From positions 1-58,499 of the forward strand of contig OMOD01000140.1 in assembly GCA_900290255.1 (NCBI GenBank): DNA of 58,499 bases. The letters are read 5' to 3'. A model generated the notes under the pieces. It saw only the letters and a list, made by a program, of their open reading frames with translations. It was not told the origin of the DNA and made no database searches. Source of the stretch: Candidatus Sulfotelmatobacter kueseliae. GTDB taxonomy: Bacteria; Acidobacteriota; Terriglobia; Terriglobales; Acidobacteriaceae. A program made the position numbers and the translations under genes. Shown here piece by piece: positions 16,146 through 22,888 of this stretch (positions within the stretch are counted from its first letter, which is position 1; each line of letters starts with the position of its first letter).

Positions 16146-16280
16146 CGTGAAAGAGCGGCGCTTTAGCGCCGCGTATGTGATGATCCGAGGCGCACGGGCT
16201 TCAGGCCCGGTGGATTCCAGGGCCTAAAGGCCCTATCGTATAGGTTCTTGACGCGGCCCTAAAGGGCCGCTCTTCCATGG
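16146..16280. repeat. Family A paired element, stems differ
   Basis: Left hairpin GCGGCGCT-TT-AGCGCCGC, right hairpin GCGGCCCT-AA-AGGGCCGC, with GGGC-type hairpins (TTCAGGCCCGG, AGGGCCTAAAGGCCCT) between. The G-C swap in the stem is matched on both sides. Confidence 0.8.
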
Positions 16281-16305
16281 TGACTCCAGAGCGCGGTGCT
16301 TCCGC

Positions 16306-16938
16306 CTACCGCTTCACCAAGAACGGATTGCTCTCGCGCTCTTCGCCGATCGTGGTCAGCTCGCCGTGGCCGGGGATGACTACGGTTTCATCGGGCAAGG
16401 CCAGCACGGTCTCGTGCAGCGAGCGCATGATCTTCTGCATGGAGCCGCCGGGCAGGTCGGTGCGGCCGATGGAGCCGGCGAACAGCGTGTCGCCGGCGAT
16501 CAGTTTCTTCTCCGGAGCGAAATACAGGCAGATGCTGCCTTCGGTGTGGCCGGGGGTGTGCAGGATCTGGGCGGTGTGCGATCCGGCAGCGACGGCGTCT
16601 CCGGTCGAGATGCTGCGATCAATTTCGACTTTGCCGGGCGCGGGCATTCCGCACCAGAGCGCCTGGATGTCGAGCATTTTGAGCAGGGCGTAGTCGTTCT
16701 GGTTGAGCAGGATGGGCGCGCTGGTGGCGGCGCGGAGTTTCATGGCTCCGCCGACGTGGTCAACGTGGGCGTGGGTGATGACGATCTGTTTGACCTGGAG
16801 ATTGTGCTTGCGGATGAGGGCGAGGATGTCGTTGATGTCGTCGCCCGGATCAATGACCATGGCTTCGCGGGTGGCCTCGTCGCCGATGATGGAGCAGTTG
16901 CAGTGCAGCGGGCCGACGGGGAGGATTTCGTGGATCAT
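16306..16938 (-). CDS. MBL-fold metallo-hydrolase, glyoxalase II-like (210 aa)
   Basis: Two-metal hydrolase of the metallo-beta-lactamase superfamily; glyoxalase II/thioesterase-like by overall pattern. Metal ligands are visible: THAHVDH, HTPGHTEGS, the bridging Asp in AGDTLF, and the final His in VIPGHGE. The start is MIHEILPVGPL, the first ATG that agrees with the family N-terminus; the longer frame adds 24 unlikely residues. TACAAT ends six bases before this ATG, again a leaderless arrangement. Substrate unknown. Confidence 0.92.
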   Translation of the reverse strand: MIHEILPVGPLHCNCSIIGDEATREAMVIDPGDDINDILALIRKHNLQVKQIVITHAHVDHVGGAMKLRAATSAPILLNQNDYALLKMLDIQALWCGMPAPGKVEIDRSISTGDAVAAGSHTAQILHTPGHTEGSICLYFAPEKKLIAGDTLFAGSIGRTDLPGGSMQKIMRSLHETVLALPDETVVIPGHGELTTIGEERESNPFLVKR

Positions 16939-16944
16939 GGATGT

Positions 16945-16950
16945 ATTGTA
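16945..16950 (-). promoter_or_regulatory. Candidate -10 box, leaderless spacing
   Basis: TACAAT on the minus strand, six bases from the ATG of the MBL hydrolase; no Shine-Dalgarno sequence. No clear -35. Confidence 0.4.
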
Positions 16951-17143
16951 GCGAGTTCGTGTAAACCATTGGCCGCGGATTCGCACGGATTTCCACGGAT
17001 CAAGAAACAACTAAGACAGAACCGGCATTTTGATGCGCGCAAATCCGTGTTGATCCCTGGCCAGGAGTTCTTGCCCCGCTCAGGTACCCGGCACTTGCGC
17101 GGAGGCGGCATCGGGGAGACAATACTGGCCGTTGGGAGGGCGT

Positions 17144-17599
17144 GTGGCGAAATATCGTCAGCCTGGTTATCAGGACCGCGACCGGGAATCGAAGAATCAA
17201 GAGCCGCGCGGGGAAGGAACGCGGAAACCGCCCCCGGAGCGCACCAGCGGCCCGCCGCGCTGGGACCACGCCCTTGGACCGAAGCCGGTGAATTTGCCGG
17301 GGACACGGACGGTGTCGCGGTGCGCGCAGTGCGGGACCGTGCTCGATGGAACGGCGACGCTCGGGACTTGTCCGAAATGCGGGTTCGAACTGCATTCCTG
17401 CAAGCAGTGCATGTATTTCGATCCGGGCAGCCGATTGGAGTGCATGCAGCCGGTGAAAGAGCGGGTCGCGAAGAAGGACGCGCGGAATGAATGCGCGTCG
17501 TACGAGATTCGTGTTACGCGGGAAAAGGAGACGTCAACACCCGCCAGCCTGCGCCCGAACGATGCACGAGCAGCGTTCGAGAATCTGTTCAAGAAATAG
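17144..17599 (+). CDS. Zinc-ribbon protein of unknown function (about 151 aa)
   Basis: A basic, disordered N-terminus (KYRQPGYQDRDRESKNQEPR) is followed by a double zinc ribbon: CAQCGTVL...CPKCGFELHSCKQCMYFDPGSRLEC. At least three CxxC knuckles plus further cysteines (MECMQP-like, NECASYE) could bind two zinc ions. Likely an RNA- or protein-binding factor; no enzyme motif. The start is GTG with GGGAGGG close upstream (TTG 12 bases earlier is an alternative). Its stop lies ten bases before the heptamer array, so the array forms its 3' UTR. Confidence 0.75.
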   Translation: MAKYRQPGYQDRDRESKNQEPRGEGTRKPPPERTSGPPRWDHALGPKPVNLPGTRTVSRCAQCGTVLDGTATLGTCPKCGFELHSCKQCMYFDPGSRLECMQPVKERVAKKDARNECASYEIRVTREKETSTPASLRPNDARAAFENLFKK

Positions 17600-17608
17600 A
17601 AGGGCGGA

Positions 17609-18063
17609 CCTCGGACCCCGGACCTCGGACTTCGGACCTCAGACCTCAGACCTCAGACCTCAGGCTTCAGACCTCAGACTTCGGACCTCAGACTTCGGAC
17701 CTCGGACTTCGGACCTCGGACTTCGGACCTCAGACTTCGGACCTCGGACTTCGGACCTCAGACCTCAGACCTCAGACCTCAGGCTTCAGACTTCGGACCT
17801 CAGACTTCGGACCTCGGACTTCGGACCTCGGACTTCGGACCTCAGACCTCAGGCTTCAGACCTCAGACTTCGGACCTCGGACTTCGGACCTCAGACCTCA
17901 GACCTCAGACCTCAGGCTTCAGACCTCAGGCTTCAGACCTCAGACTTCGGACCTCAGACTTCGGACCTCAGACCTCGGACTTCGGACCTCAGACCTCAGA
18001 CCTCGGACTTCAGACCCCGGACCTCAGACTTCGGACCTCAGACTTCGGACCTCAGCCCCCGGA
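17609..18063. repeat. Heptanucleotide array, 65 units, no indels
   Basis: Sixty-five consecutive 7-mers of the form C-Y-Y-C-R-G-R, chiefly CCTCAGA, CTTCGGA, CCTCGGA, CTTCAGA and CCTCAGG. Variation is almost confined to base 2 (C/T) and base 5 (A/G). The block CCTCAGA x3, CCTCAGG, CTTCAGA recurs at units 5, 22 and 41, so larger blocks were duplicated. Because seven is not a multiple of three, long ORFs reading heptapeptides such as RTSDLRP are a by-product. It lies between convergent genes. Confidence 0.98.
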
Positions 18064-18077
18064 CCTTCGGTGATTCT

Positions 18078-18105
18078 GCTGAGGTCTGAGGGCTGAAGTC
18101 CGAGG
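18078..18105. repeat. Inverted tail of the heptamer array
   Basis: Four units in the opposite sense (GCTGAGG TCTGAGG, GCTGAAG TCCGAGG), 15 bases after the main array. They can pair with any of the 65 forward units, giving a variable terminal hairpin before the convergent SDR gene. Confidence 0.9.
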
Positions 18106-18113
18106 TCAGGTTT

Positions 18114-18836
18114 TCACGGCTTTTGCGTTGGCCGGATCAGAATCTCGCTGACAAAAGACTGCGGGGCTTGCGTCACCAGCATGGCGACAGCGTGAGCGAT
18201 GTCCTCGGGCTGAAGCATTTTCTTGGGGTCCTTGCCGGCGTGCGGGCCGAGCTCGGTTTCGGTCGAGCCGGGGCAAATCACGGATACACGAATATTGTGG
18301 CCGCGCAGTTCTTCCGCCACGGAATAGCTGAGCCCGTTCAATCCCCACTTGGAAGCAGCGTAGGCGGCGCCGTTGGGCAGGGCGTTTTTTCCGGCGAGGG
18401 AAGAGATGTTGATGATGTGTCCGGAATAGGCCCGAATCATGAGCGGGGCGAGAGCCCGGATGGCGTAATAGACGCCGCGCAGGTTGGTGTTGAGGATGCG
18501 ATCCCAGTCGTCGGGCAGGAGAATATGCAGCGGCTCCTGGAAGCCGCCGATGCCGGCGTTGTTGACCAGGATGTCGAGGCGGCCGAATGTGCTGTTCACG
18601 CGGGCGGCGACGTATTCGAGTTGGTGCAGGATGGTGACGTCGCAGGGGATTACTTCGGCTTTTCCGCCGGAGTTGAGAATGGTCACGGCGGTAGCGTCGA
18701 GGGTGGCCTGGGTGCGGCCGCAGAGCACAGTGGTGGCGCCGAGTTGGGCCAGCTGACGGGCGATGGCGGCGCCAATACCGCGGCCTGCCCCGGTGATGAC
18801 AGCGACTTGTCCGACTAGAGGTTGCGCGGTGTCCAT
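18114..18836 (-). CDS. Short-chain dehydrogenase/reductase (240 aa)
   Basis: Classical SDR with Rossmann motif GAGRGIG, the NNAG strand (DILVNNAGIGG), the catalytic Ser in NISSLAGK and YAASK (Tyr/Lys). NAD(P)-dependent reduction of a carbonyl; substrate unknown. The start is placed at MDTAQPLVGQ, just ahead of the first beta strand, with GGGAGA about ten bases upstream; 21 further upstream codons are improbable. Divergent from the secreted protein at 22.9 kb before the transposon split the shared promoter region. Confidence 0.92.
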   Translation of the reverse strand: MDTAQPLVGQVAVITGAGRGIGAAIARQLAQLGATTVLCGRTQATLDATAVTILNSGGKAEVIPCDVTILHQLEYVAARVNSTFGRLDILVNNAGIGGFQEPLHILLPDDWDRILNTNLRGVYYAIRALAPLMIRAYSGHIINISSLAGKNALPNGAAYAASKWGLNGLSYSVAEELRGHNIRVSVICPGSTETELGPHAGKDPKKMLQPEDIAHAVAMLVTQAPQSFVSEILIRPTQKP

Positions 18837-18932
18837 AGGAAAGGGTTCTCCCGGAGTCGCATCGGTGGCAGCGGGACGGACAGGAAACATCCGCCGCAAC
18901 TGCTAGACGCATCTTACCAATAAAGGGAAGGA

Positions 18933-18940
18933 TGATTGGG
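18933..18940. repeat. Target-site duplication, left copy (TGATTGGG)
   Basis: Eight bases directly outside the left terminal inverted repeat, identical to 22642-22649. Confidence 0.95.
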
Positions 18941-18959
18941 GGTAGTGCCTCAGTTTGAA
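18941..18959 (+). repeat. Left terminal inverted repeat
   Basis: GGTAGTGCCTCAGTTTGAA, identical over 19 bases to the inverse of the right end. Confidence 0.95.
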
Positions 18960-19007
18960 TTTTGATGGGGTGGAACAATCGGCGTGGCCTGTGGCATACT
19001 CGCACCC

Positions 19008-19238
19008 GTGGTTAAATGTACCCGACCCCGCGATCCTAATCAACTTGCCAAACTGGTATTCGATATTGCCAGCGGCGAAGTCGAAGACACCATCAGCGAG
19101 AGCAAGAGGCACCCGGAAACGGTGAAGGGTAGGGCTGGTGGGAAAAAGGGTGGAAAGTCTAGGGCGAAAACCCTTTCCTCGGAGCAGCGCACCGAAATTG
19201 CCCGGATCGCAGCGGAAGCGCGTTGGAGGAAAAAATGA
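19008..19238 (+). CDS. KGG-motif small basic protein (76 aa), transposon cargo
   Basis: The C-terminal half reads GRAGGKKGGKSRAKTLSSEQ then RTEIARIAAEARWRKK, a lysine/glycine-rich KGG-type motif followed by a basic helix. The N-terminal part (DPNQLAKLVFDIASGEVED) is the usual companion of this motif. Proteins of this kind are small, basic and frequent in accessory DNA; nucleic-acid binding is plausible but not shown. The GTG at VKCTRPRDPNQ is preferred; another in-frame GTG lies eight codons upstream. It is the first gene inside the left end, 48 bp from the terminal repeat. Confidence 0.7.
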   Translation: MVKCTRPRDPNQLAKLVFDIASGEVEDTISESKRHPETVKGRAGGKKGGKSRAKTLSSEQRTEIARIAAEARWRKK

Positions 19239-19304
19239 ACCCGCCGATATTCTGACGGGTTCCGTGGTAGGATTCGTTGGTTTTGGTTTAGGGTTTACAT
19301 CCAA

Positions 19305-19451
19305 TTAACCACGCTTGTAGCTGCGCTTAGTTGGACGCTGGACGAGGGCAGAACCAGCTAGGCTCTTGCACGCACGCCCTTCGGAGTGAGTGCGGAGCAC
19401 TTTGCTGGCGATCTTGCCGACTCGCTTGGAAGTTACGTCTTTTGTAGCCAT
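19305..19451 (-). CDS. 48-aa basic protein, transposon cargo
   Basis: A short frame encodes MATKDVTSKRVGKIASKVLR, then THSEGRACKSLAGSALVQRP and TKRSYKRG. Net charge is strongly positive, and the pattern of a helix then K-S-L-A-G-S-A-L looks like a real small-protein family met in accessory DNA (remembered resemblance). AAAGGA lies upstream but rather far (13 bases). A 64-aa frame overlapping it in another phase has unlikely composition and was rejected. It sits between the KGG gene (convergent) and the 160-aa gene. Confidence 0.6.
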   Translation of the reverse strand: MATKDVTSKRVGKIASKVLRTHSEGRACKSLAGSALVQRPTKRSYKRG

Positions 19452-19604
19452 GTGGTTTGACAGTTCCTTTCACAGTTAACTGCATGGTTGGTGGTTTCCT
19501 CTCGGCCTCGGTCTGATACACCTTGGCCGGGAGGGGCTGCCTGTATCCCGTTTGGACACAGGGAACTCCTCAAACTTTAAGGTTGACTTGGGATCGCCAC
19601 GGAA

Positions 19605-19697
19605 CTACTCTGAGGCTGCCAGTTCCCAAGGGGCCGTAAAGTTTTGCCACAGAGCTACCGTTAGCGCGGTGGCTCTTGGCGTTTCTGATCTCTTCAT
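19605..19697 (-). CDS. Possible 30-aa peptide coupled to the 160-aa gene
   Basis: Its ATG overlaps the stop of the upstream gene (TAATG), with AAGGTGA four to five bases before it, a classic coupling arrangement. The peptide is MKRSETPRATALTVALWQNF then TAPWELAASE. Too short to judge by composition; real translation is unproven. Confidence 0.3.
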   Translation of the reverse strand: MKRSETPRATALTVALWQNFTAPWELAASE

Positions 19698-20179
19698 TAG
19701 CTCACCTTCTTTTCTTCGTCTGGTGCGTTGACCCGCCATTCGATGTCATCAGTGAAATCCATAGGAAGATTGATCGGTTCTTCCTTGGGATTGATGTTGT
19801 TCCAGTGCAAGGCATCGAGTGTGAGTTGCAGTCCATCACCAACCATTTGCTCTCTGCGCTGAACCAAAGATTTCAACATCGGTTTTCGTGGAGCTTCATC
19901 AATGTCAACCCAAAGCGTCAACTGTATTGCGCCTTGCGTGGAGATGAACGCATGGTTGGCCCGATAGGGCTTGCCGCTTTTCTTGTCGTACCGTATTTCC
20001 TCACGCGCTGCTGCCGAAAATTCTTTAGCTAGGCGATCAATCGCCGCAATGGGACGGGGCAATGGCCATCCCTTATCCACCGCAAACTGCGCGACTTCGT
20101 GCATGTTGATTTCAGTTTTGCCCGTGACATCCTTGTAGTGCCGGATGAGACGTTGCATCTCCTGATGTTTCGTTGACAT
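19697..20179 (-). CDS. Hypothetical 160-aa partner of the Xre-ImmA/IrrE gene, cargo
   Basis: Not a recognised family. The sequence begins STKHQEMQRLIRHYKDVTGK, a helical N-terminus, followed by VAQFAVDKGWPLPRPIAAID and EEIRYDKKSGKPYRANHAF, then a beta-rich segment (AIQLTLWVDIDEAP). No signal or membrane span. The upstream gene's stop lies 8 bases before its ATG and overlaps its AGGAG site, so the two form an operon. That order (regulator-protease first, unknown protein second) resembles toxin-antitoxin-like or stress modules, but no toxin fold can be named. Confidence 0.8.
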   Translation of the reverse strand: MSTKHQEMQRLIRHYKDVTGKTEINMHEVAQFAVDKGWPLPRPIAAIDRLAKEFSAAAREEIRYDKKSGKPYRANHAFISTQGAIQLTLWVDIDEAPRKPMLKSLVQRREQMVGDGLQLTLDALHWNNINPKEEPINLPMDFTDDIEWRVNAPDEEKKVS

Positions 20180-20187
20180 CACTTCTC

Positions 20188-21324
20188 CTATATTCCGACC
20201 GGAGCAACATCACCCCAACCATCCACCATCGCACTCGGAGCAACGGCGGATCGAATCTTTACTAAATGATTCCGAAAGCGGTCGTAGCGCTTTGTCTCGT
20301 GCTGCAACTGACCCGCTACCAATCCAGGATGAATATTCAAAGTTCGTGCAAAGCCAAGAATGTCACGTTCTGCGAAAAACGGAAATTTACGTGCTATGAA
20401 ACGTCGGAGTGATTCTTTCGGTACACAAAAATTCGCCGCTGCCTCGTTCGCCTCGCTTTCTTCCCTTGAAACAGTTTCGCCTGTTCCAGCGCGTTCTCCC
20501 TCAAGTTCCACGTCCAGCATGGTTCCGCTTCGCCCGTGCCGACGCAAGATGTGTTCAATTTCATGCCTCAGCACAAACCAAAAATTGTCGATTCGATCAT
20601 GCCGCAGCGTCATGCCGATCACCGGAGAACCTTCAAGCCAAAACGCTACGCCATCAACTTTTGCGGAGGGAAGAGATTCAACGATAACGTACCGCACTCC
20701 AGACTCAGCGAGAATGCGCGGAGCTTTACGTGCTTCCTCTGGCGCTAAGAGCAAGCCGCTAAGCTTCGGGAGCGCTTCGCGCAATGCAGTCTCAGAATAG
20801 CGATTCACGATCATGTCACCCGCGATCTGCTTCACACGGTAAATCCAAGCATTCTGAGTCGGAGTGGGATCGGAGTCATTACCTGTTTTTTTGGAGCTAT
20901 GTTGAAAAACTTCAATGTCATCCAACGTGGGAGAATTGAAGAACTTCAAGAGGGCAGCTTCTACCTTTTCCAGATCGCGTATATTGTCTGCTTCTAACCA
21001 GCCCCGCTTTATCATTTCCGCAACAGGTAGTTCGCCGTAAACGCGCGCTCGCTTCGCCCGTTCCGGGTCGGGGCGAGTCACAAGCCGAGCCTGCGCTAAG
21101 TCGTATCGCCTCTGGAGCGCCAAGAAGTGCTCTGGACGAATTCCGAACACTTCGCCGAGACGTATTGCCATTGTTGCGTCCACTGGTCGCTTGCCAGCGA
21201 TTAAGCGATTGATTCCTGTTTCGTCCGCGCCTAGAATGGCAGCGAGTATGCGACGACTCCAGCCGCGTTTGTCTAACTGATCTTGGATCAACTGTCCGGG
21301 GGTGCTGTAGTGAGGGATGGCCAC
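20188..21324 (-). CDS. Xre-HTH plus ImmA/IrrE metallopeptidase protein (378 aa), cargo
   Basis: N-terminal Xre/HigA-type helix-turn-helix (about residues 10-68: LIQDQLDKRGWSRRILAAIL, then INRLIAGKRPVDATMAIRLG). The C-terminal ImmA/IrrE peptidase domain has the zinc motif HEIEH in VLRHEIEHILRRHG and a downstream Glu-rich helix ESEANEAAANFCVP. In known members the peptidase cleaves a repressor, as in ICE ImmA/ImmR and IrrE/DdrO. Annotated relatives are often called HigA-like antitoxins. The start is GTG (GTG GCC ATC) with GGTAAG upstream, or TTG two codons earlier. Divergent from the transposase; an inverted repeat in the 108-bp gap may be its operator. Confidence 0.9.
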   Translation of the reverse strand: MAIPHYSTPGQLIQDQLDKRGWSRRILAAILGADETGINRLIAGKRPVDATMAIRLGEVFGIRPEHFLALQRRYDLAQARLVTRPDPERAKRARVYGELPVAEMIKRGWLEADNIRDLEKVEAALLKFFNSPTLDDIEVFQHSSKKTGNDSDPTPTQNAWIYRVKQIAGDMIVNRYSETALREALPKLSGLLLAPEEARKAPRILAESGVRYVIVESLPSAKVDGVAFWLEGSPVIGMTLRHDRIDNFWFVLRHEIEHILRRHGRSGTMLDVELEGERAGTGETVSREESEANEAAANFCVPKESLRRFIARKFPFFAERDILGFARTLNIHPGLVAGQLQHETKRYDRFRNHLVKIRSAVAPSAMVDGWGDVAPVGI

Positions 21325-21358
21325 GCCCAATACTTACCGCAGACCGACAGGACGGGTC

Positions 21359-21378
21359 AAGTGCTAACTTGGTCACTT
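21359..21378. promoter_or_regulatory. Inverted repeat AAGTG-N10-CACTT, candidate operator
   Basis: Lies between the divergent Xre-ImmA/IrrE and transposase genes. It overlaps the region expected for the minus-strand promoter (TTGACC-N18-TAAGTA). An autoregulatory site for the Xre protein is a reasonable guess. Confidence 0.4.
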
Positions 21379-21402
21379 TAGCCTTTAAACTGAACTTTAT
21401 GC

Positions 21403-21431
21403 TTGACAACTGGGTAAGGTTCATTTAGGCT
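21403..21431 (+). promoter_or_regulatory. Candidate transposase promoter
   Basis: TTGACA, 17-bp spacer, TAGGCT; the -10 ends seven bases before the transposase ATG. Perfect -35, poor -10, little or no leader. Weak expression would suit a transposase. Confidence 0.5.
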
Positions 21432-21438
21432 GTTCTCC

Positions 21439-22314
21439 ATGAACCGCCTCTCCGTCGCTGATCGCGCTTCAATCCTGAGAATGTTGGTAGAAGGCAATAG
21501 CCTTCGATCTGCCAGTCGCCTTGCCGATGTTTCCCTAAATACCGTTACAAAACTGCTCGTAGATTTGGGGGCGGCCTGCGAAACAATCCACGATCAGTAC
21601 GTCAGAAATGTGCACGTCCGGCGCTTGCAGGCAGACGAAATCTGGTGCTTCGTGGGCGCGAAAGCCAAGAACGTTACTCCAGAAAAGAAACAAGAGGGTT
21701 GGGGTGACGTTTGGACATGGACCGGGTTGGATGCCGATACAAAATTGTGCGTTAGCTATTTGGTCGGCGGACGAGATGGCGGATGGGCGAAGGACTTCAT
21801 GCAAGACTGCGCTAGACGCATCAAGGGCCGCGTGCAGATCACGACAGACGGACACAAAGCTTATCTTGAGGCAGTCGAAGATGCGTTTGGTGCTGACATC
21901 GACTACGCGCAATTGCAGAAGATATACGGCGCACCTTCCGATGCCGAGATGCGCCGTTACAGTCCTGCCAAGTGCATCGGCGCTGACCAGAAAGTCGTCA
22001 GCGGCGATCCCGATCCAAAGCACGTGAGCACATCATACGTGGAACGTCATAACCTGAGCATGAGAATGGGGATGAGGCGCTTCACTCGCCTGACAAACGG
22101 CTTCAGCAAGAAGGTCCAGAATCACGAGGCAATGGTTGCGATCTACGCCGTACACTACAATTTCGCCAGAATCCACAAGACCCTGCGAATCACTCCGAGC
22201 ATGGCTGCTGGCCTGAGTGATCACGTTTGGAGTCTTGAGGAAATCGTTATGATGGCCGACAGGTACGCGCCAGCGCCCAAGCCACGCGGTCCTTACAGGA
22301 AACGAACAGCTTAA
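21439..22314 (+). CDS. IS1-family DDE transposase (291 aa)
   Basis: Catalyses cut and strand transfer of the surrounding element. An N-terminal HTH (SILRMLVEGNSLRSASRLAD, then VSLNTVTKLL) is followed by the DDE core: Asp66 in LQADEIWCFVGAK, Asp137 in ITTDGHKAYL, Glu202 in TSYVERHNLSMRMGMRR. The C-terminal stretch YAVHYNFARIHKTLRITPSM is typical of IS1-type enzymes. It is one continuous frame, with no programmed frameshift as in classical IS1, matching the single-ORF/ISMhu11 branch. All catalytic residues are present, so it is probably active. Confidence 0.93.
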   Translation: MNRLSVADRASILRMLVEGNSLRSASRLADVSLNTVTKLLVDLGAACETIHDQYVRNVHVRRLQADEIWCFVGAKAKNVTPEKKQEGWGDVWTWTGLDADTKLCVSYLVGGRDGGWAKDFMQDCARRIKGRVQITTDGHKAYLEAVEDAFGADIDYAQLQKIYGAPSDAEMRRYSPAKCIGADQKVVSGDPDPKHVSTSYVERHNLSMRMGMRRFTRLTNGFSKKVQNHEAMVAIYAVHYNFARIHKTLRITPSMAAGLSDHVWSLEEIVMMADRYAPAPKPRGPYRKRTA

Positions 22315-22331
22315 ATGCGGAGGGAAAAACA

Positions 22332-22616
22332 ATGGCTCACCCGGATGGAGGACACGGAAATAGATTCCCAACACGGCACACCTTTGAGCAAGCCTATGCG
22401 CTCATTGGAAATGGGTTACATTTTCGTTCCACTACGAATGAACGCATAAATGCGACGTGTGGAGTGGCAGGCAATGGAGTAACACCGACAATCGTTTTCA
22501 ATGGCGAGCGCAACAGGCATGGCAATGTTTGCCGCAAATGTTGGGGATCTCGAAATGCGTGCACCTGGAGCCACATCGGTCAGTGTGTTGAAGCCTTGGA
22601 CCAAACTCTTCCCTGA
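22332..22616 (+). CDS. 94-aa cysteine-containing protein, transposon cargo
   Basis: GGAGGG eight bases before ATG and only 17 bp after the transposase stop argue for a real, co-transcribed gene. The product contains RHTFEQAYALIGNGLHFRST, then TCGVAG...RNRHGNVCRKCW and a final Cys, which could make a small zinc site. No family recognised. It ends seven bases before the right terminal repeat and so belongs to the element. A role as accessory transposition factor or cargo is undetermined. Confidence 0.65.
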   Translation: MAHPDGGHGNRFPTRHTFEQAYALIGNGLHFRSTTNERINATCGVAGNGVTPTIVFNGERNRHGNVCRKCWGSRNACTWSHIGQCVEALDQTLP

Positions 22617-22622
22617 AAGAAT

Positions 22623-22641
22623 TTCAAACTGAGGCACTACC
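22623..22641 (-). repeat. Right terminal inverted repeat
   Basis: Inverse of GGTAGTGCCTCAGTTTGAA; perfect 19-base match to the left end. Confidence 0.95.
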
Positions 22642-22649
22642 TGATTGGG
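22642..22649. repeat. Target-site duplication, right copy (TGATTGGG)
   Basis: Identical to 18933-18940. Confidence 0.95.
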
Positions 22650-22656
22650 AAGTAGC

Positions 22657-22685
22657 TTGCCTTCGGGAGAATAGGTACTTATAAT
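22657..22685 (+). promoter_or_regulatory. Promoter of the secreted Pro/Gln-rich protein
   Basis: TTGCCT, 17-bp spacer, TATAAT (perfect -10). The -35 begins only eight bases beyond the target duplication of the transposon, so the promoter escaped disruption narrowly. The leader to the gene is about 195 nt. Confidence 0.75.
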
Positions 22686-22888
22686 CCGGCCAACCGGGAA
22701 AAAGGGTCAGCCGTGTTTCGCGTTGCAGCAGGTCGCCCTGGTCCCCGGGGCCACCTGCCAGGAAGCCGGCATTCCAGAGCAGGATCCGAACGCAAAGCGG
22801 TCCAGGCGGAATGCAGTAGTAACGAAAGTTGAAAAAGAAAACGTTTCCCAAAAAGAGCCATTTCCCGAATGTCCAAGGAGCCATTCTG

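Larger units (their letters stand above)
18941..22641. mobile_element. IS1-family transposon with cargo (3701 bp, ISMhu11-like)
   Basis: Both ends carry the perfect inverted repeat GGTAGTGCCTCAGTTTGAA (left 18941-18959, right 22623-22641), and the element is flanked by a perfect 8-bp duplication TGATTGGG. Known of the family: IS1 ends start with GG and duplicate 8-9 bp; the ISMhu11 group has a single-frame transposase and reaches several kb with passenger genes. Content in order: KGG-type protein (+), 48-aa basic protein (-), 30-aa ORF (-), 160-aa protein (-), Xre-ImmA/IrrE protein (-), transposase (+), 94-aa protein (+). The DNA inside is visibly less GC-rich than its surroundings. Perfect ends and duplication suggest recent insertion. 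Confidence 0.93.

Noticed and set aside
17380..17400. tRNA T-arm-like GGTTCGAAC
   Set aside because: Inside the zinc-ribbon coding region; no cloverleaf around it.
16366..17490. 374-codon plus-strand ORF opposite the MBL hydrolase
   Set aside because: Antisense shadow; the MBL metal motifs are on the minus strand.
17487..18096. Two ORFs of about 200 codons across the heptamer array (heptapeptide repeats such as RTSDLRP)
   Set aside because: All three frames are open merely because the 7-nt unit contains no stop codon. There is no independent start or ribosome-binding site, and the product would be pure repeat.
17609..18105. CRISPR array
   Set aside because: The units are 7 bp with no spacers, and no cas genes are near.
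19327..19521. 64-codon minus-strand ORF in the transposon
   Set aside because: Overlaps the 48-aa basic protein in another frame and has scrambled composition; the 48-aa frame is more protein-like.
21439..22314. Domesticated (immobile) transposase
   Set aside because: Considered because it is a single long frame, but perfect inverted ends and target duplication show it belongs to a mobile element.
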